Positions 32,863 to 41,843 of a stretch of 64,000 bases of DNA are shown here, one piece after another. The stretch lies in assembly GCF_022343555.1 (NCBI RefSeq), contig NZ_JAKQZH010000001.1, positions 1,364,001 to 1,428,000 of the forward strand, read 5' to 3'. The notes beneath the pieces were generated by a model that was not told the DNA's origin, made no database searches, and saw only the letters and a program-made list of their open reading frames with translations. The position numbers were made by a program, and so were the translations under genes. Origin of the DNA: Marinobacter sp. C7 (GTDB lineage: Bacteria; Pseudomonadota; Gammaproteobacteria; Pseudomonadales; Oleiphilaceae). Positions within the stretch are counted from its first letter, which is position 1; each line of letters begins with the position of its first letter.

Positions 32863-34696
32863 GCTCACCCTCCGCGATCTGAACCCGGTCGCGTCCGGAG
32901 GCTTTGGCCCTGTACAAGGCATCATCGGCGCGGCGGAACAGTGTTTGCTGATCTTCCCGGCTGGCAAGTTCGGCGATGCCGGCGCTCAGGGTCATGGTCA
33001 GGGTCTTTCGGTCAGGTGTTTCCAGGGAGGTGTTCCGGAGTTCATCGAGGATCGCCTGGCAAACCTTGCGGGCGCCCTCGCTGTCGGCGCCTGGTAACAG
33101 TACTGCAAATTCCTCGCCGCCGAAACGGATGGCAATATCCCTGGGCCGTTTTACATGGCGGGTGAGGATATCGGCAATCAGTTGCAGGCAGGTGTCCCCG
33201 AATCCATGGCCCCAGGTGTCGTTCACCGCCTTGAACCGGTCGGCATCGATCAGGGCAAGGGTAAGGGGTTGCCCGGTTCTCCGGGCCTCGGCACAGAGTT
33301 CCGGCAGGATATTGTCCAGGTGACGGCGGTTGTACAGGCCGGTCAACGGATCGTTCAGGCTCAGTGCGGCCAGTTTTCGGTTGGCTTGTTCCAGCTCCCG
33401 CATGGCGTTGCGTAACTGGGAAGTGCGTTCGTGAACCTTGAATTCCAGCTGGGTGCGGGCCTTGTGCTCCACGTCCAGCAGTTTCTGGTTGAGCAGGCGC
33501 CAGCGCTGGACCATGGCGTAGTTCAGCAGGATGACCTGACCGCCAATGGTTACCTGCATCAGCGATTCCCGGGCGAGGAAATCGGCAAGATAGCCGAAAG
33601 CGGCCAGGGCATAGATCAGGGCACCTACGAGCATGACCATCCAGGACAGCAGGTACCAGATGGCGGGCGGATAGCCCTGGCGCCAGCGGATACCCGCCGA
33701 AACCAGCAGGCTGGCGATGACGCTCAGCGCCAGCACCGTGTTGAGGATGATCGTCTTGTTATAAGGAAGAATGAAGGTAAGCACCAAAAGGACGATACAT
33801 AACCAGGCCTGGGCCTTGAGGGTGGTGTTGGCGAGCGTGTCCGGTTTCACTTCGAGGAACGAGCGACCGAAGAGGGTCATTGCCAGAGCACAAAGGGCCA
33901 GCGCCAACGGAATGGATGTATTGGCAAAGCCCGCGCTCTCCGGCCAGAAATACTGGTTGGCAAAGCCGCCCATGGCGAACAGAAACAGACCCATCGCGGC
34001 CATGTAAAAGGCATTGTAGAAATAATAGACCGTTCCGGAGCTGAAGAATAAAAGCAGGTTGAAAGCGCCAAAGATCGCCAGCGCACCATAGAACAGCCCA
34101 TGAGTGAGGGTAAGGTGGTTGCTGGTGGCGATCACCTCGGCCGGAGTTTCCAGGGAAAGGGGCACATTGAGGGCGCCGCTGCTGCGGATTCGGATCGTTA
34201 CCTCACGCAGTTCCCCGGCACCGATGGTGACGGGCAACAGGAAATACCGATAGTCTATGCCCCTGGATGCAAACGGATATTGGTCGCCGGTTGCGAGTTT
34301 AGCGATGGCGCCATCACTGTCGTAGGTCCAGAATGTGACCTCGTCGAGCAGGGGATAATCCAGCTTGAGATACCAGAGGCCGCGGGTGTTGCCGCTATTG
34401 ATCAGTTGCAGTTTCAGCCAGTAAACGGATTGGGTATGGCTGAACACCAGATCGTGGCCATCCGCCGGGGACCAGGCCAGTGATTCGGGCAGCTCCTCCG
34501 GCGATAGCGCCTGGTGGGCGGCTTCTTCCGGATCGGCGCTGTAGTAGCAGACATGGTTCATCAGATTATGCCGGGCGCTGTCGTCGGTCACATCAAGTAA
34601 GGGGCACGTGTCCGTAATGCCTGGCTGACCGGCCCAGACCAGGGCAGGAAGGCAGCAGATCATGGCTACAGACATCAGCCGGGTCAGAAGTGACAT
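32831..34696 (-). CDS. 7TMR-DISM diguanylate cyclase
   Basis: Membrane sensor making cyclic di-GMP, 621 residues. After a signal peptide comes a periplasmic 7TMR-DISMED2 domain (about residues 40-180), then a seven-helix DISM membrane module (about 190-400), a coiled coil and a C-terminal GGDEF domain. The active site reads GGEEF (526-530), and an inhibitory I-site RPRD (517-520) lies five residues before it, so product inhibition is expected. The periplasmic domain suggests a carbohydrate-like or other small ligand. The gene is single. Confidence 0.92.
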   Translation of the reverse strand: MSLLTRLMSVAMICCLPALVWAGQPGITDTCPLLDVTDDSARHNLMNHVCYYSADPEEAAHQALSPEELPESLAWSPADGHDLVFSHTQSVYWLKLQLINSGNTRGLWYLKLDYPLLDEVTFWTYDSDGAIAKLATGDQYPFASRGIDYRYFLLPVTIGAGELREVTIRIRSSGALNVPLSLETPAEVIATSNHLTLTHGLFYGALAIFGAFNLLLFFSSGTVYYFYNAFYMAAMGLFLFAMGGFANQYFWPESAGFANTSIPLALALCALAMTLFGRSFLEVKPDTLANTTLKAQAWLCIVLLVLTFILPYNKTIILNTVLALSVIASLLVSAGIRWRQGYPPAIWYLLSWMVMLVGALIYALAAFGYLADFLARESLMQVTIGGQVILLNYAMVQRWRLLNQKLLDVEHKARTQLEFKVHERTSQLRNAMRELEQANRKLAALSLNDPLTGLYNRRHLDNILPELCAEARRTGQPLTLALIDADRFKAVNDTWGHGFGDTCLQLIADILTRHVKRPRDIAIRFGGEEFAVLLPGADSEGARKVCQAILDELRNTSLETPDRKTLTMTLSAGIAELASREDQQTLFRRADDALYRAKASGRDRVQIAEGEPIDWNIPSTQ

Positions 34697-34807
34697 TCAG
34701 TGCTTCCAGCAAGAAAGTGAGCTGGAAGTGTAGCCAACGTACACAATCTTCACTGTTAAACAGTTTCAAATTTGCGGCTTTCAGCAAGAGTCCGCTACAG
34801 GGGCAGC

Positions 34808-35881
34808 ATGGAACAGATTCTCGCATTCTGTCGGCCCGGCTTTGAGGCCGAGGCCGGACGTGAACTAATGGATTCCGCGATGGAAGCGGGGTTGTATGGT
34901 TTTTTCGAACCCGTCAGGGGTGAGGGGGTGGTCTGGTTTTCACTGCCCGGTCCGGAACCCGCGGAAGAGCTGTTGGCCAGGGTAAGGCTTGAGAACCTTG
35001 TATTTGTCCGCGATTGGCTGGTTGTGCTTGGTCGGCTGGAACTGCCAGCGGAGGACCGTGTGGGTGCCATCATTGAAGGGCTCCGCCAGCTGGACGGGGG
35101 CGTGCCGGAATGCGCCCGGGTCGAAGTTCGTCTGCTGGAGAACAATACCGACAAGGACCTGGGCAACTTTGCGCGGAAGTGGATGGCGCCGCTGTCCCGG
35201 GGGCTCCGGGGTGCAGGATGGCTGCAGGCTGCAGAGGCCGAGACGCCTGCGCGACTGGAGATCTTTCTGACCGATTTCGGCCATGCCGTGGTCGGTTTCA
35301 GTCTCCGCAGCAATTGTGCCCGTTTTGTCGGTGGTATCCCGCGGCTCCGTTTACCTTCCTCGGCGCCGAGTCGCTCGGCGCTAAAACTGGAAGAGGCCTG
35401 GAAGGTATTTCTGCCACCCGGACAGGAGTTGGACTATCTGGGAGGCGGAAAGAAAGCTGCGGATCTCGGCGCGGCACCCGGTGGCTGGACCTGGCAACTG
35501 GTGCGTCAGGGCATGCTGGTGACCGCGGTCGATAACGGGCCAATGGATTCTGAGCTTATGGCCTCCGGCCAGGTCGAACATGTGCGCGCCGATGGATACA
35601 GCTGGCGACCGAAGCGCGCCATTGACTGGATGGTTTGCGACATTGTGGATCAGCCGCGAAAAACAGCACGTTTGGCCGTGGACTGGGTCGGTTCCGGATT
35701 ATGCCGTTTTACGGTATTCAACCTGAAGTTGCCGATGAAAAAGCGCTATGAAGAATGGTTGATCTGCCGGGATATCATTGAAGAGGGACTGGGCCGGGCG
35801 GGCGTCGGCTTCCGCCTGCACGCACGCCACCTGTATCATGACAGGGAAGAGATCACCTGCTTCATCGAACGCACAGGCTGA
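34808..35881 (+). CDS. rlmM: 23S rRNA C2498 2'-O-methyltransferase
   Basis: SAM-dependent enzyme methylating C2498 of 23S rRNA, 357 residues against 366 in E. coli. An N-terminal THUMP-like region is followed by a Rossmann domain with the SAM motif DLGAAPGGWTWQL, the catalytic Asp in VCDIV, and the lysine in FNLKLPMKKRYEEW. The ATG at 34808 is preferred because AGGGG lies just upstream and it matches the family start MEQILAFCRPGFE. It is divergent from the diguanylate cyclase gene. Confidence 0.94.
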   Translation: MEQILAFCRPGFEAEAGRELMDSAMEAGLYGFFEPVRGEGVVWFSLPGPEPAEELLARVRLENLVFVRDWLVVLGRLELPAEDRVGAIIEGLRQLDGGVPECARVEVRLLENNTDKDLGNFARKWMAPLSRGLRGAGWLQAAEAETPARLEIFLTDFGHAVVGFSLRSNCARFVGGIPRLRLPSSAPSRSALKLEEAWKVFLPPGQELDYLGGGKKAADLGAAPGGWTWQLVRQGMLVTAVDNGPMDSELMASGQVEHVRADGYSWRPKRAIDWMVCDIVDQPRKTARLAVDWVGSGLCRFTVFNLKLPMKKRYEEWLICRDIIEEGLGRAGVGFRLHARHLYHDREEITCFIERTG

Positions 35882-35891
35882 CCGGAGTCGA

Positions 35892-36182
35892 TCAGATTGC
35901 GTTCTGCTGCAGCACTGTGACGGCTTCATCCTTGTCCATCATGGGGATCAGTTCCGCCATCAGGTCCCGGCGTTCCGGCGAGTGGAACCAACGATCCCAG
36001 TCGGCTTCCGAGCGCCAGTTGGCCAGGGTGATCCGGTGATTGGGGTCGTGGCTGTCGACGAGGGTCTCTCCGGAGATGAAACCGGGCGCTGCCACTGCCT
36101 GCTGAAGCACAAGGCGGGCCCTTTGTTCATAGGCCTCTTCCAGGGATTCGGCGATATGGCGTTCGATCAAAACCCGTATCAT
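35892..36182 (-). CDS. Antibiotic biosynthesis monooxygenase-domain protein
   Basis: A 96-residue protein with the small ferredoxin-like ABM fold (MIRVLIERHI at the start, GFISGETLVD and ANWRSEADWDRWFHSPE in the middle). Members include cofactor-independent monooxygenases and heme-degrading enzymes, but many are uncharacterised. The Asn/Trp/His set of IsdG heme oxygenases is not evident. It is convergent with rlmM and divergent from tusA. Confidence 0.75.
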   Translation of the reverse strand: MIRVLIERHIAESLEEAYEQRARLVLQQAVAAPGFISGETLVDSHDPNHRITLANWRSEADWDRWFHSPERRDLMAELIPMMDKDEAVTVLQQNAI

Positions 36183-36268
36183 GGTTATCCTCCAACTTTT
36201 TTACCTGTTATAAACAGTAATTTAGCACGTATTTCTGAAAAATCAGCTGAACCAGAAGGAGACAACGT

Positions 36269-36508
36269 TTGACGGCCAGTGAATTTGACGCTGAACTCGA
36301 TGCCCGTGGCCTGTTCTGCCCCGAGCCGGTAATGATGCTCCACAATCGCATCAGCGATGTCGAACCTGGTGGCGTGTTGCGTGTGGTGGCTACCGACCCT
36401 TCCACCACCCGGGACATTCCGCGCTTCTGTCAGTTTCTCGGTCACGAGCTGATCAGTCAGGCAGAGCAGGAGGGGGAGTTTGTCTATCTGATCCGTCGGG
36501 GCGGATAA
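36269..36508 (+). CDS. tusA: TusA-type sulfurtransferase
   Basis: Sulfur carrier of 79 residues that passes persulfide sulfur from IscS toward the 2-thiouridylation pathway ending with MnmA, also encoded in this window. The active-site motif is [11 protein letters not shown] with Cys17, and an SFAxxP-free short C-terminus is typical of the family. The start is a TTG with a strong AAGGAG ribosome-binding site 7 bases upstream; no other start would keep the conserved DARG segment. Confidence 0.88.
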   Translation: MTASEFDAELDARGLFCPEPVMMLHNRISDVEPGGVLRVVATDPSTTRDIPRFCQFLGHELISQAEQEGEFVYLIRRGG

Positions 36509-36517
36509 CCCGGGCCG

Positions 36518-38413
36518 TCAGGTCCGGATCGGTAACTGCTCAAGGTGTTGCAGGAACTCCTCCTTGTCCATCTCGCCCAGGATTCTCTGGTTTTCCAGTT
36601 CCTTGCCGTCAGCCCGGTAGAACAGGATCGCAGGCGGCCCGAACAGGCCCAGCTCATTGAGCAGCCCCTGCTGTTCCGGTGTGTTTCGGGTCATGTCAAT
36701 CTGCAGCAGGGTGTAGGACGACAACGCCTGACCCACCTGGGCATCGCTGAAGACGTTGCGTTCCATGACTTTGCAGGAAATACACCAGTCCGCGTAGAAG
36801 TCGAGCATGACCGGTTGATTCTGGTCGCGGGCAACCTTTAACAGTCGGCGAATCTCCGCAGGTTCTTCGACTCTCCGGAATCCGGCGTGTGCGTCATTCG
36901 CATTGCTTGCGGGGGCCGATGACGCGACCGTGAAGGGCGCCAGTGGTTTGAGTGGGTCGTTGGCGCCACCGACGGCCCCGGCGAGCAACGCCAGACCGTA
37001 AGCAAACATGACCAGCCCCAGACCCTTGCGGGTCCGTTGCCATCCGGCCCGGGCGGCGTCAAAGGCGCCGAGCTGAACCCCCGTGACCGCAATCAGTAAT
37101 CCCCAGAGCGTCAGCGCCACCCACGCCGGTACCAGCCGTTCCACCAGCCAGATCGCAACCGCCAGGAGCATGACGCCATAGAAGTGTTTTACGGCGGTCA
37201 TCCAGTGACCGGTGGTGGGCAGCAACTTACGGCCGCCAACCGCAACCAGGATCAGCGGGACGCCCATGCCGAGCCCAAGCGCGAACAGGGCTACACCGCC
37301 TGTTACCGCATTCTGTGTGGTGGAAATATACAACAGGCTGCCTGCCAGTGGCGCTGAGACGCAGGGAGAAACGATCAGTGCCGAGAGCGCTCCGATGCCG
37401 AAAATACCCGCGACCCGTGAAGCGGTCAACTTGTGACTGGCGTTGTTGAGCGGATCCCGGATAAACCGGGGAAGCTGGATCTCGAACAGGTCAAACATGG
37501 ACAGCGCGAATACCACGAACAGTGTGGCAAAGATGCCCAGGACCCATGGAGACTGGAGCTGCGCCTGCAGATTGAAACTGGCGCCCAACAGTCCGGTCAG
37601 AACACCTGCAGCGGCATAGGTCAATGCCATTCCCAGTACATAACTTCCCGAGAGCATCAGGGCATGGCCCGTGGTGCGGGTGTTATGCCCCGAAACCAGG
37701 GTTGAGATGATAGGCACCATGGGCAGGACGCAGGGAGTAAAGGTCAGGCCCAGGCCCAGCAGGAAGAACAGCCCGGCAATGACCAAGACGGACTGCTTTG
37801 AGAGAAAGCCCGCCAGACCCGTCGCCGAATCCGTGTCGACAGACGCCGGGGCGGTGCCGGCTGCACCGGAGTCCGCGGTGTTGCCGGTCGTGGCTGCACT
37901 GGCGCCCGAACCACCGGGGTAGTACAGGACTTCCCGCGTCTGGGGCGGATAGCACAGCCCTGCTTCTGCACAGCCCTGGTAAGTGACCTCCAGCGTGGCT
38001 TCCCGGACGCCATCCGGCAGCGTGACTGGCACCCGAGCCTCCACCGGCTCGTAGAAGACGGTTACTTCACCAAAGAATTCGTCATTGGTGGTTTCACCCT
38101 GCATCGAGAACGAGGGCTCGCCGAGCGTGACGCCGTCGGTGACGGCGGCGACACTGACCCGATTCTGGTACAGATAGTGGCCGGGAGTAATGCTCCAGTT
38201 CAGCGAGACAGACCCCTGATCCGTGGTATAGCTGAAGGGCAGAGCCTCATCGACCGGCAGGAAATCGCCGCCCCCGCCGAAAAGGCTTGAGCCGGAACCC
38301 GAACTGCCGAGCGCGTAGGCCGGGGACACAAACAGGGCCAGGCAGGTTGCCAGGATGGCGAAAAGGGTAAGAGCTGTCTGGTAAATGCGTTCGGCAAGGC
38401 TCGGGCTTGTCAT
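36518..38413 (-). CDS. dsbD: Thiol:disulfide interchange protein DsbD
   Basis: Transmembrane reductant shuttle moving electrons from cytoplasmic thioredoxin to periplasmic thiols, 631 residues. The signal peptide covers about residues 1-34. The N-terminal domain carries the CAEAGLCYPP cysteine pair, the eight-helix membrane domain carries TPCVLPMVP and SPCVSAPLAG, and the C-terminal thioredoxin domain has YADWCISCK. The ATG at 38413 places a normal signal peptide at the start; the frame is open to 38557 without family support. It supports cytochrome c maturation and would assist the cco gene products. Confidence 0.94.
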   Translation of the reverse strand: MTSPSLAERIYQTALTLFAILATCLALFVSPAYALGSSGSGSSLFGGGGDFLPVDEALPFSYTTDQGSVSLNWSITPGHYLYQNRVSVAAVTDGVTLGEPSFSMQGETTNDEFFGEVTVFYEPVEARVPVTLPDGVREATLEVTYQGCAEAGLCYPPQTREVLYYPGGSGASAATTGNTADSGAAGTAPASVDTDSATGLAGFLSKQSVLVIAGLFFLLGLGLTFTPCVLPMVPIISTLVSGHNTRTTGHALMLSGSYVLGMALTYAAAGVLTGLLGASFNLQAQLQSPWVLGIFATLFVVFALSMFDLFEIQLPRFIRDPLNNASHKLTASRVAGIFGIGALSALIVSPCVSAPLAGSLLYISTTQNAVTGGVALFALGLGMGVPLILVAVGGRKLLPTTGHWMTAVKHFYGVMLLAVAIWLVERLVPAWVALTLWGLLIAVTGVQLGAFDAARAGWQRTRKGLGLVMFAYGLALLAGAVGGANDPLKPLAPFTVASSAPASNANDAHAGFRRVEEPAEIRRLLKVARDQNQPVMLDFYADWCISCKVMERNVFSDAQVGQALSSYTLLQIDMTRNTPEQQGLLNELGLFGPPAILFYRADGKELENQRILGEMDKEEFLQHLEQLPIRT

Positions 38414-38541
38414 TTGCAGTGCAATTTCCCGGTTGTAAGTGTATGAATGGTACCTGCTTCGACGGCAGTGGACACAGGGTTGCTGGTAAAGTTCCCGGTG
38501 GTCTGGTATTGCATGCGCTAAAGTCGCACAATAGCCAACCA

Positions 38542-39132
38542 ATGAATCACAGTCCAAACGATCTTATCATGCTGTTCAATGACTTGTTCCGGGAGCCATT
38601 CCGGACAATCCTGGTCAGGGGCGGCTCAGAACCCGAGTATTTGCCTGCAGACGGACCATCCGGTCTGGCAAGGGTAGTGTTCGCGCACGGATATTATGCC
38701 AGCGCTTTGCATGAAATCAGCCACTGGTGTATCGCCGGTGAGCATCGTCGCACACTTCACGATTACGGCTACTGGTACTGTCCGGATGGTCGAACCCCCG
38801 AGCAACAGCGGGCCTTTGAACGGGTTGAGATCAGGCCACAGGCCCAGGAATGGTTGTTTTCAGTGGCAGCCGGTTCCCGTTTCCATATCAGTGTGGACAA
38901 CCTCTCCGGAGACGGGGCCAGCGACGAACAACAATTCCGTGCCAATGTTCACGCACAGGCCGAACGTTATCTGGCCGATGGGCTGCCGCCCCGGGGCCAG
39001 GAATTTTTTGACGCACTGAAGAGTTTTTACGGAACCGGCCAGGACTTCGACAACGCCTGGCAACGGGATGTGCAACGTGTGGTTCCTCCCAATTCGCTTT
39101 CCGACAGAGTAAGGAATACAGAGACTGTATGA
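38542..39132 (+). CDS. epmC: Elongation factor P hydroxylase EpmC
   Basis: Hydroxylase acting on the beta-lysylated lysine of elongation factor P. The 196-residue product carries the family metal-binding motif HEISHWCIAG and the YGYWYCPDGR and VEIRPQAQEW segments. The ATG at 38542 (MNHSPNDL) matches the usual family start; the frame is open to 38407. The stop codon overlaps the start of the rhlB-like gene (ATGA), so the two are coupled. No epmA or epmB is in the window. Confidence 0.9.
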   Translation: MNHSPNDLIMLFNDLFREPFRTILVRGGSEPEYLPADGPSGLARVVFAHGYYASALHEISHWCIAGEHRRTLHDYGYWYCPDGRTPEQQRAFERVEIRPQAQEWLFSVAAGSRFHISVDNLSGDGASDEQQFRANVHAQAERYLADGLPPRGQEFFDALKSFYGTGQDFDNAWQRDVQRVVPPNSLSDRVRNTETV

Positions 39133-40415
39133 CATCTGACCCAAAACACACCGGCGATCTCAGGTTCAGCGACCTGAATCTGGACAAGCGTCTGCTGGAC
39201 GCCATCACCGCTATCGGATTTGAGTACTGCACCCCGATCCAGGCAGAAACGCTGCCCTGGACTCTGGCCTGTGAAGACCTGATTGGTCAGGCCCAGACCG
39301 GTACCGGGAAGACGGCAGCTTTTTTGATTACCGCTATCCAGACCCTGCTCGAAACCCCGATTCCCGCGAAGGAGCGCTTTGCCTCCGAACCTCGCGTGCT
39401 GGCACTCGCGCCGACCCGGGAGTTGGCAATGCAGATTGCCAAGGACGCCGAGCAGCTCTGCCAGCACACTGGTCACAACGTGGTAACCGTCGTTGGCGGA
39501 ATGAATTACGACAAGCAGCGGGACCAGTTGCAGAACGAGATCGTGGATATCCTGGTGGCTACCCCGGGCCGGCTGATTGACTTCCTGGGCTCCCAGGACG
39601 TGTTCCTGGACCAGCTGGACATCCTGATCCTCGATGAGGCCGACCGGATGCTGGACATGGGGTTCATTCCCGATGTGAAGCGCATTATCCGAAAGTGTAC
39701 TCCCAAGGATGCGCGCCAGACTCTGCTGTTCAGTGCCACGTTCAACCAGGATGTGCTCAACCTGGCATCCATGTGGACCCAGAACGCCGAGTTTGTGGAA
39801 ATCGAGCCCGAGCAGAAAACCGCCGAGCGGGTTGAGCAAACGGTTTACCTGCTGGGTGAAGATGAAAAGTTGCAAGTTCTGGTCAATTATCTGAAACGCC
39901 CGGAAGTGGAAAAGGCCATCGTCTTCGCCAACCGGCGCGACCAGTGCCGGGACCTCGAAGAAGATCTGAAGAACCAGGGTGTCAAAGTCTCCCTGATGTC
40001 CGGCGAAATTGCCCAGAACAAACGGCTGCGCACCCTCGACCAGTTCAAGAAAGGCAATATCCAGGTTCTGGTCGCCACCGACGTTGCCGGCCGTGGTATA
40101 CACGTCAACGGCGTGACCCATGTGTTCAACTATAATCTTCCGGACAACGCCGAAGATTATGTGCACCGTATCGGCCGGACCGGTCGGGCGGGCAGTCATG
40201 GTGTCTCGGTCAGCCTGGCCGGTGAGGACGACTCGTTCACCCTCCCGGCGATTGAGAGCTATATCAAACAGAAGCTGAAGACCGAAGTCCCCGACGATAC
40301 CCTGAGAGCTCCTCTGGAAAAACCCGCTATCACCCGCAAGCGTGGTGGCCGCCGCAGCGGTGGCGGTGGGCGTCCCCAGGGCGGTCGTGGCTCCCAGCGC
40401 CAGCGCAGGAATTGA
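39129..40415 (+). CDS. rhlB: DEAD-box ATP-dependent RNA helicase, RhlB-like
   Basis: Cytoplasmic RNA helicase of 428 residues, related to RhlB of the RNA degradosome. Motifs in order: Q motif CTPIQ, Walker A AQTGTGKT, PTRELA, TPGR, DEAD, SAT, and the HRIGRTGR motif VI. The tail (about residues 400-428) is rich in Gly and Arg and probably binds RNA. It overlaps epmC by 4 bases and is followed by pdxB 15 bases downstream. An assignment to RhlE rather than RhlB is less likely given the N-terminal FSDLNLDKRLLDAI. Confidence 0.88.
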   Translation: MTSDPKHTGDLRFSDLNLDKRLLDAITAIGFEYCTPIQAETLPWTLACEDLIGQAQTGTGKTAAFLITAIQTLLETPIPAKERFASEPRVLALAPTRELAMQIAKDAEQLCQHTGHNVVTVVGGMNYDKQRDQLQNEIVDILVATPGRLIDFLGSQDVFLDQLDILILDEADRMLDMGFIPDVKRIIRKCTPKDARQTLLFSATFNQDVLNLASMWTQNAEFVEIEPEQKTAERVEQTVYLLGEDEKLQVLVNYLKRPEVEKAIVFANRRDQCRDLEEDLKNQGVKVSLMSGEIAQNKRLRTLDQFKKGNIQVLVATDVAGRGIHVNGVTHVFNYNLPDNAEDYVHRIGRTGRAGSHGVSVSLAGEDDSFTLPAIESYIKQKLKTEVPDDTLRAPLEKPAITRKRGGRRSGGGGRPQGGRGSQRQRRN

Positions 40416-40430
40416 AGGACGCAAAAGACC

Positions 40431-41585
40431 ATGCTGATCGTAGCTGACGAGAATATCCCGTTACTCGACTCCTTCTTCGGGGACATGGGCGAGATTCGCC
40501 GGGTCTCCGGCCGCCATGTGACTTCTGACGACGTCCGCGATGCAGACATCCTGTTGGTCCGGTCGGTCACCCGGGTAAACCGTGATTTGCTGGAAGGCAG
40601 TCGGGTGCGTTTTGTCGGAACCGCGACGATCGGAACTGATCATGTCGACCTCCAGTGGCTGGAGGAGCAGGGCATCCGCTTTTCCGCTGCTCCGGGCTGT
40701 AACGCCAACAGCGTGGTCGAATACGTCCTGTCGGTGCTGTCACTGTATGCAGAGAGGCGTGGTCTGACTGACTGGACCGACCTGAGCGTGGGTATTGTCG
40801 GCGTTGGCAATGTCGGCGGGGAACTGGCGGCCAAGCTGGAGCGACTCGGTTTCACGATTCGCCTCTGTGATCCGCCCAGAGCCGAACGGGAGGGTGAACA
40901 GGGTCCTGAATTCGTCAGCCTGGAAGAGGCCATGGAATGCGACGTGGTCAGTCTCCACACTCCGCTGACCCGGAGCAGCCCCCACGCCACGTTCCACATG
41001 ATCGGAGAGCGCGAACTCGCCGGGCTCACCTCCGACCAGCTCCTGATCAGCGCCGGCCGCGGCGAGGTGATCGATACCTCCGTCCTGAAGCAACGCCTGA
41101 CTTCCGCCAACCCGCCGCTCGTCGCCCTCGATGTCTGGGAACGGGAACCGAAGATCGACCCGGAACTGGCAGACCTGGTTTGGCTGGCAACGCCCCACAT
41201 CGCCGGTTACAGCCTCGAAGGCAAGGTTCAGGGCACCGAAATGATCTACAAGGCGCTCAGCTATTTCCTCGGCCTGCCGGTCCGGAAAAAGGCCGGCCAG
41301 TTCCTTCCGGAACCCGCCTTGAGCAAGGTTTCCTTCACCTCTGCAGCCGATGAGGATCAGGCCATCAAAACCGCCCTCAGGGCCTGTTACGACCCAAGGC
41401 AGGACGATGCCCGCCTGCGCCTGGCAATGAACGGTAGCGCCGATGAAAGAGGTGCGGCGTTCGACCGCCTGCGCCGGGATTATCCGGTGCGAAGAGAATG
41501 TTCGAGCCTGAAAGTCCAACTGAAAGGGACCAGTAAATCCCTGCAGGACAGTTTCCGAGCCATCGGTTTCAAGCTGAAAATCTAG
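40431..41585 (+). CDS. pdxB: Erythronate-4-phosphate dehydrogenase
   Basis: NAD-dependent enzyme of the DXP-dependent pyridoxal phosphate pathway, 384 residues. It begins MLIVADENIPLLDSFFG, has the NAD fold GIVGVGNVGGELA near residue 120, the catalytic Arg and Glu in SAGRGEVID and the WEREP region, the His in TPHIAGYSLEGK, and the extra C-terminal dimerisation domain that distinguishes PdxB from other D-2-hydroxyacid dehydrogenases. It is 15 bases after rhlB. The palindromic element at 41621 lies beyond its stop. Confidence 0.94.
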   Translation: MLIVADENIPLLDSFFGDMGEIRRVSGRHVTSDDVRDADILLVRSVTRVNRDLLEGSRVRFVGTATIGTDHVDLQWLEEQGIRFSAAPGCNANSVVEYVLSVLSLYAERRGLTDWTDLSVGIVGVGNVGGELAAKLERLGFTIRLCDPPRAEREGEQGPEFVSLEEAMECDVVSLHTPLTRSSPHATFHMIGERELAGLTSDQLLISAGRGEVIDTSVLKQRLTSANPPLVALDVWEREPKIDPELADLVWLATPHIAGYSLEGKVQGTEMIYKALSYFLGLPVRKKAGQFLPEPALSKVSFTSAADEDQAIKTALRACYDPRQDDARLRLAMNGSADERGAAFDRLRRDYPVRRECSSLKVQLKGTSKSLQDSFRAIGFKLKI

Positions 41586-41620
41586 CTAGTGCCACGGAGT
41601 CCGAGGGTATTTGAAAAGTA

Positions 41621-41819
41621 GCTCCGCCGGTGGGAGGGCCTGTCCGAAACTGTGCGGAGCCATGGATGGCGGAGCTCAAGCGTCACATGGGTGAGGCCGA
41701 GCGCTTATGAAGCGAAGCTTCATGCGACAGCCGAACGACTGCAATCTATGATTGCAGGCTGGCCCCCGGAGGGGTGCCGCAAGGAGCGTGTTTCGGACAG
41801 GCCCTCCCACCGGCGGAGC
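41621..41819. repeat. 199-bp palindromic intergenic element with 30-bp perfect terminal inverted repeats
   Basis: Bases 41621-41650 and 41790-41819 are exact reverse complements (30 bp). The 139 bases between them contain two further hairpins: ATGAAGC/GCTTCAT (41707-41723, 3-base loop) and CTGCAATC/GATTGCAG (41739-41757, 3-base loop), plus a GCGGAGC direct repeat around a CATGGATGG core. No open frame in it looks coding. It lies between the convergent pdxB and htpX genes and could be a non-autonomous mobile element, a dispersed palindromic repeat family or a bidirectional terminator. Confidence 0.8.
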
Positions 41820-41843
41820 GGGCGACACACTCCCTCTCAGGCG

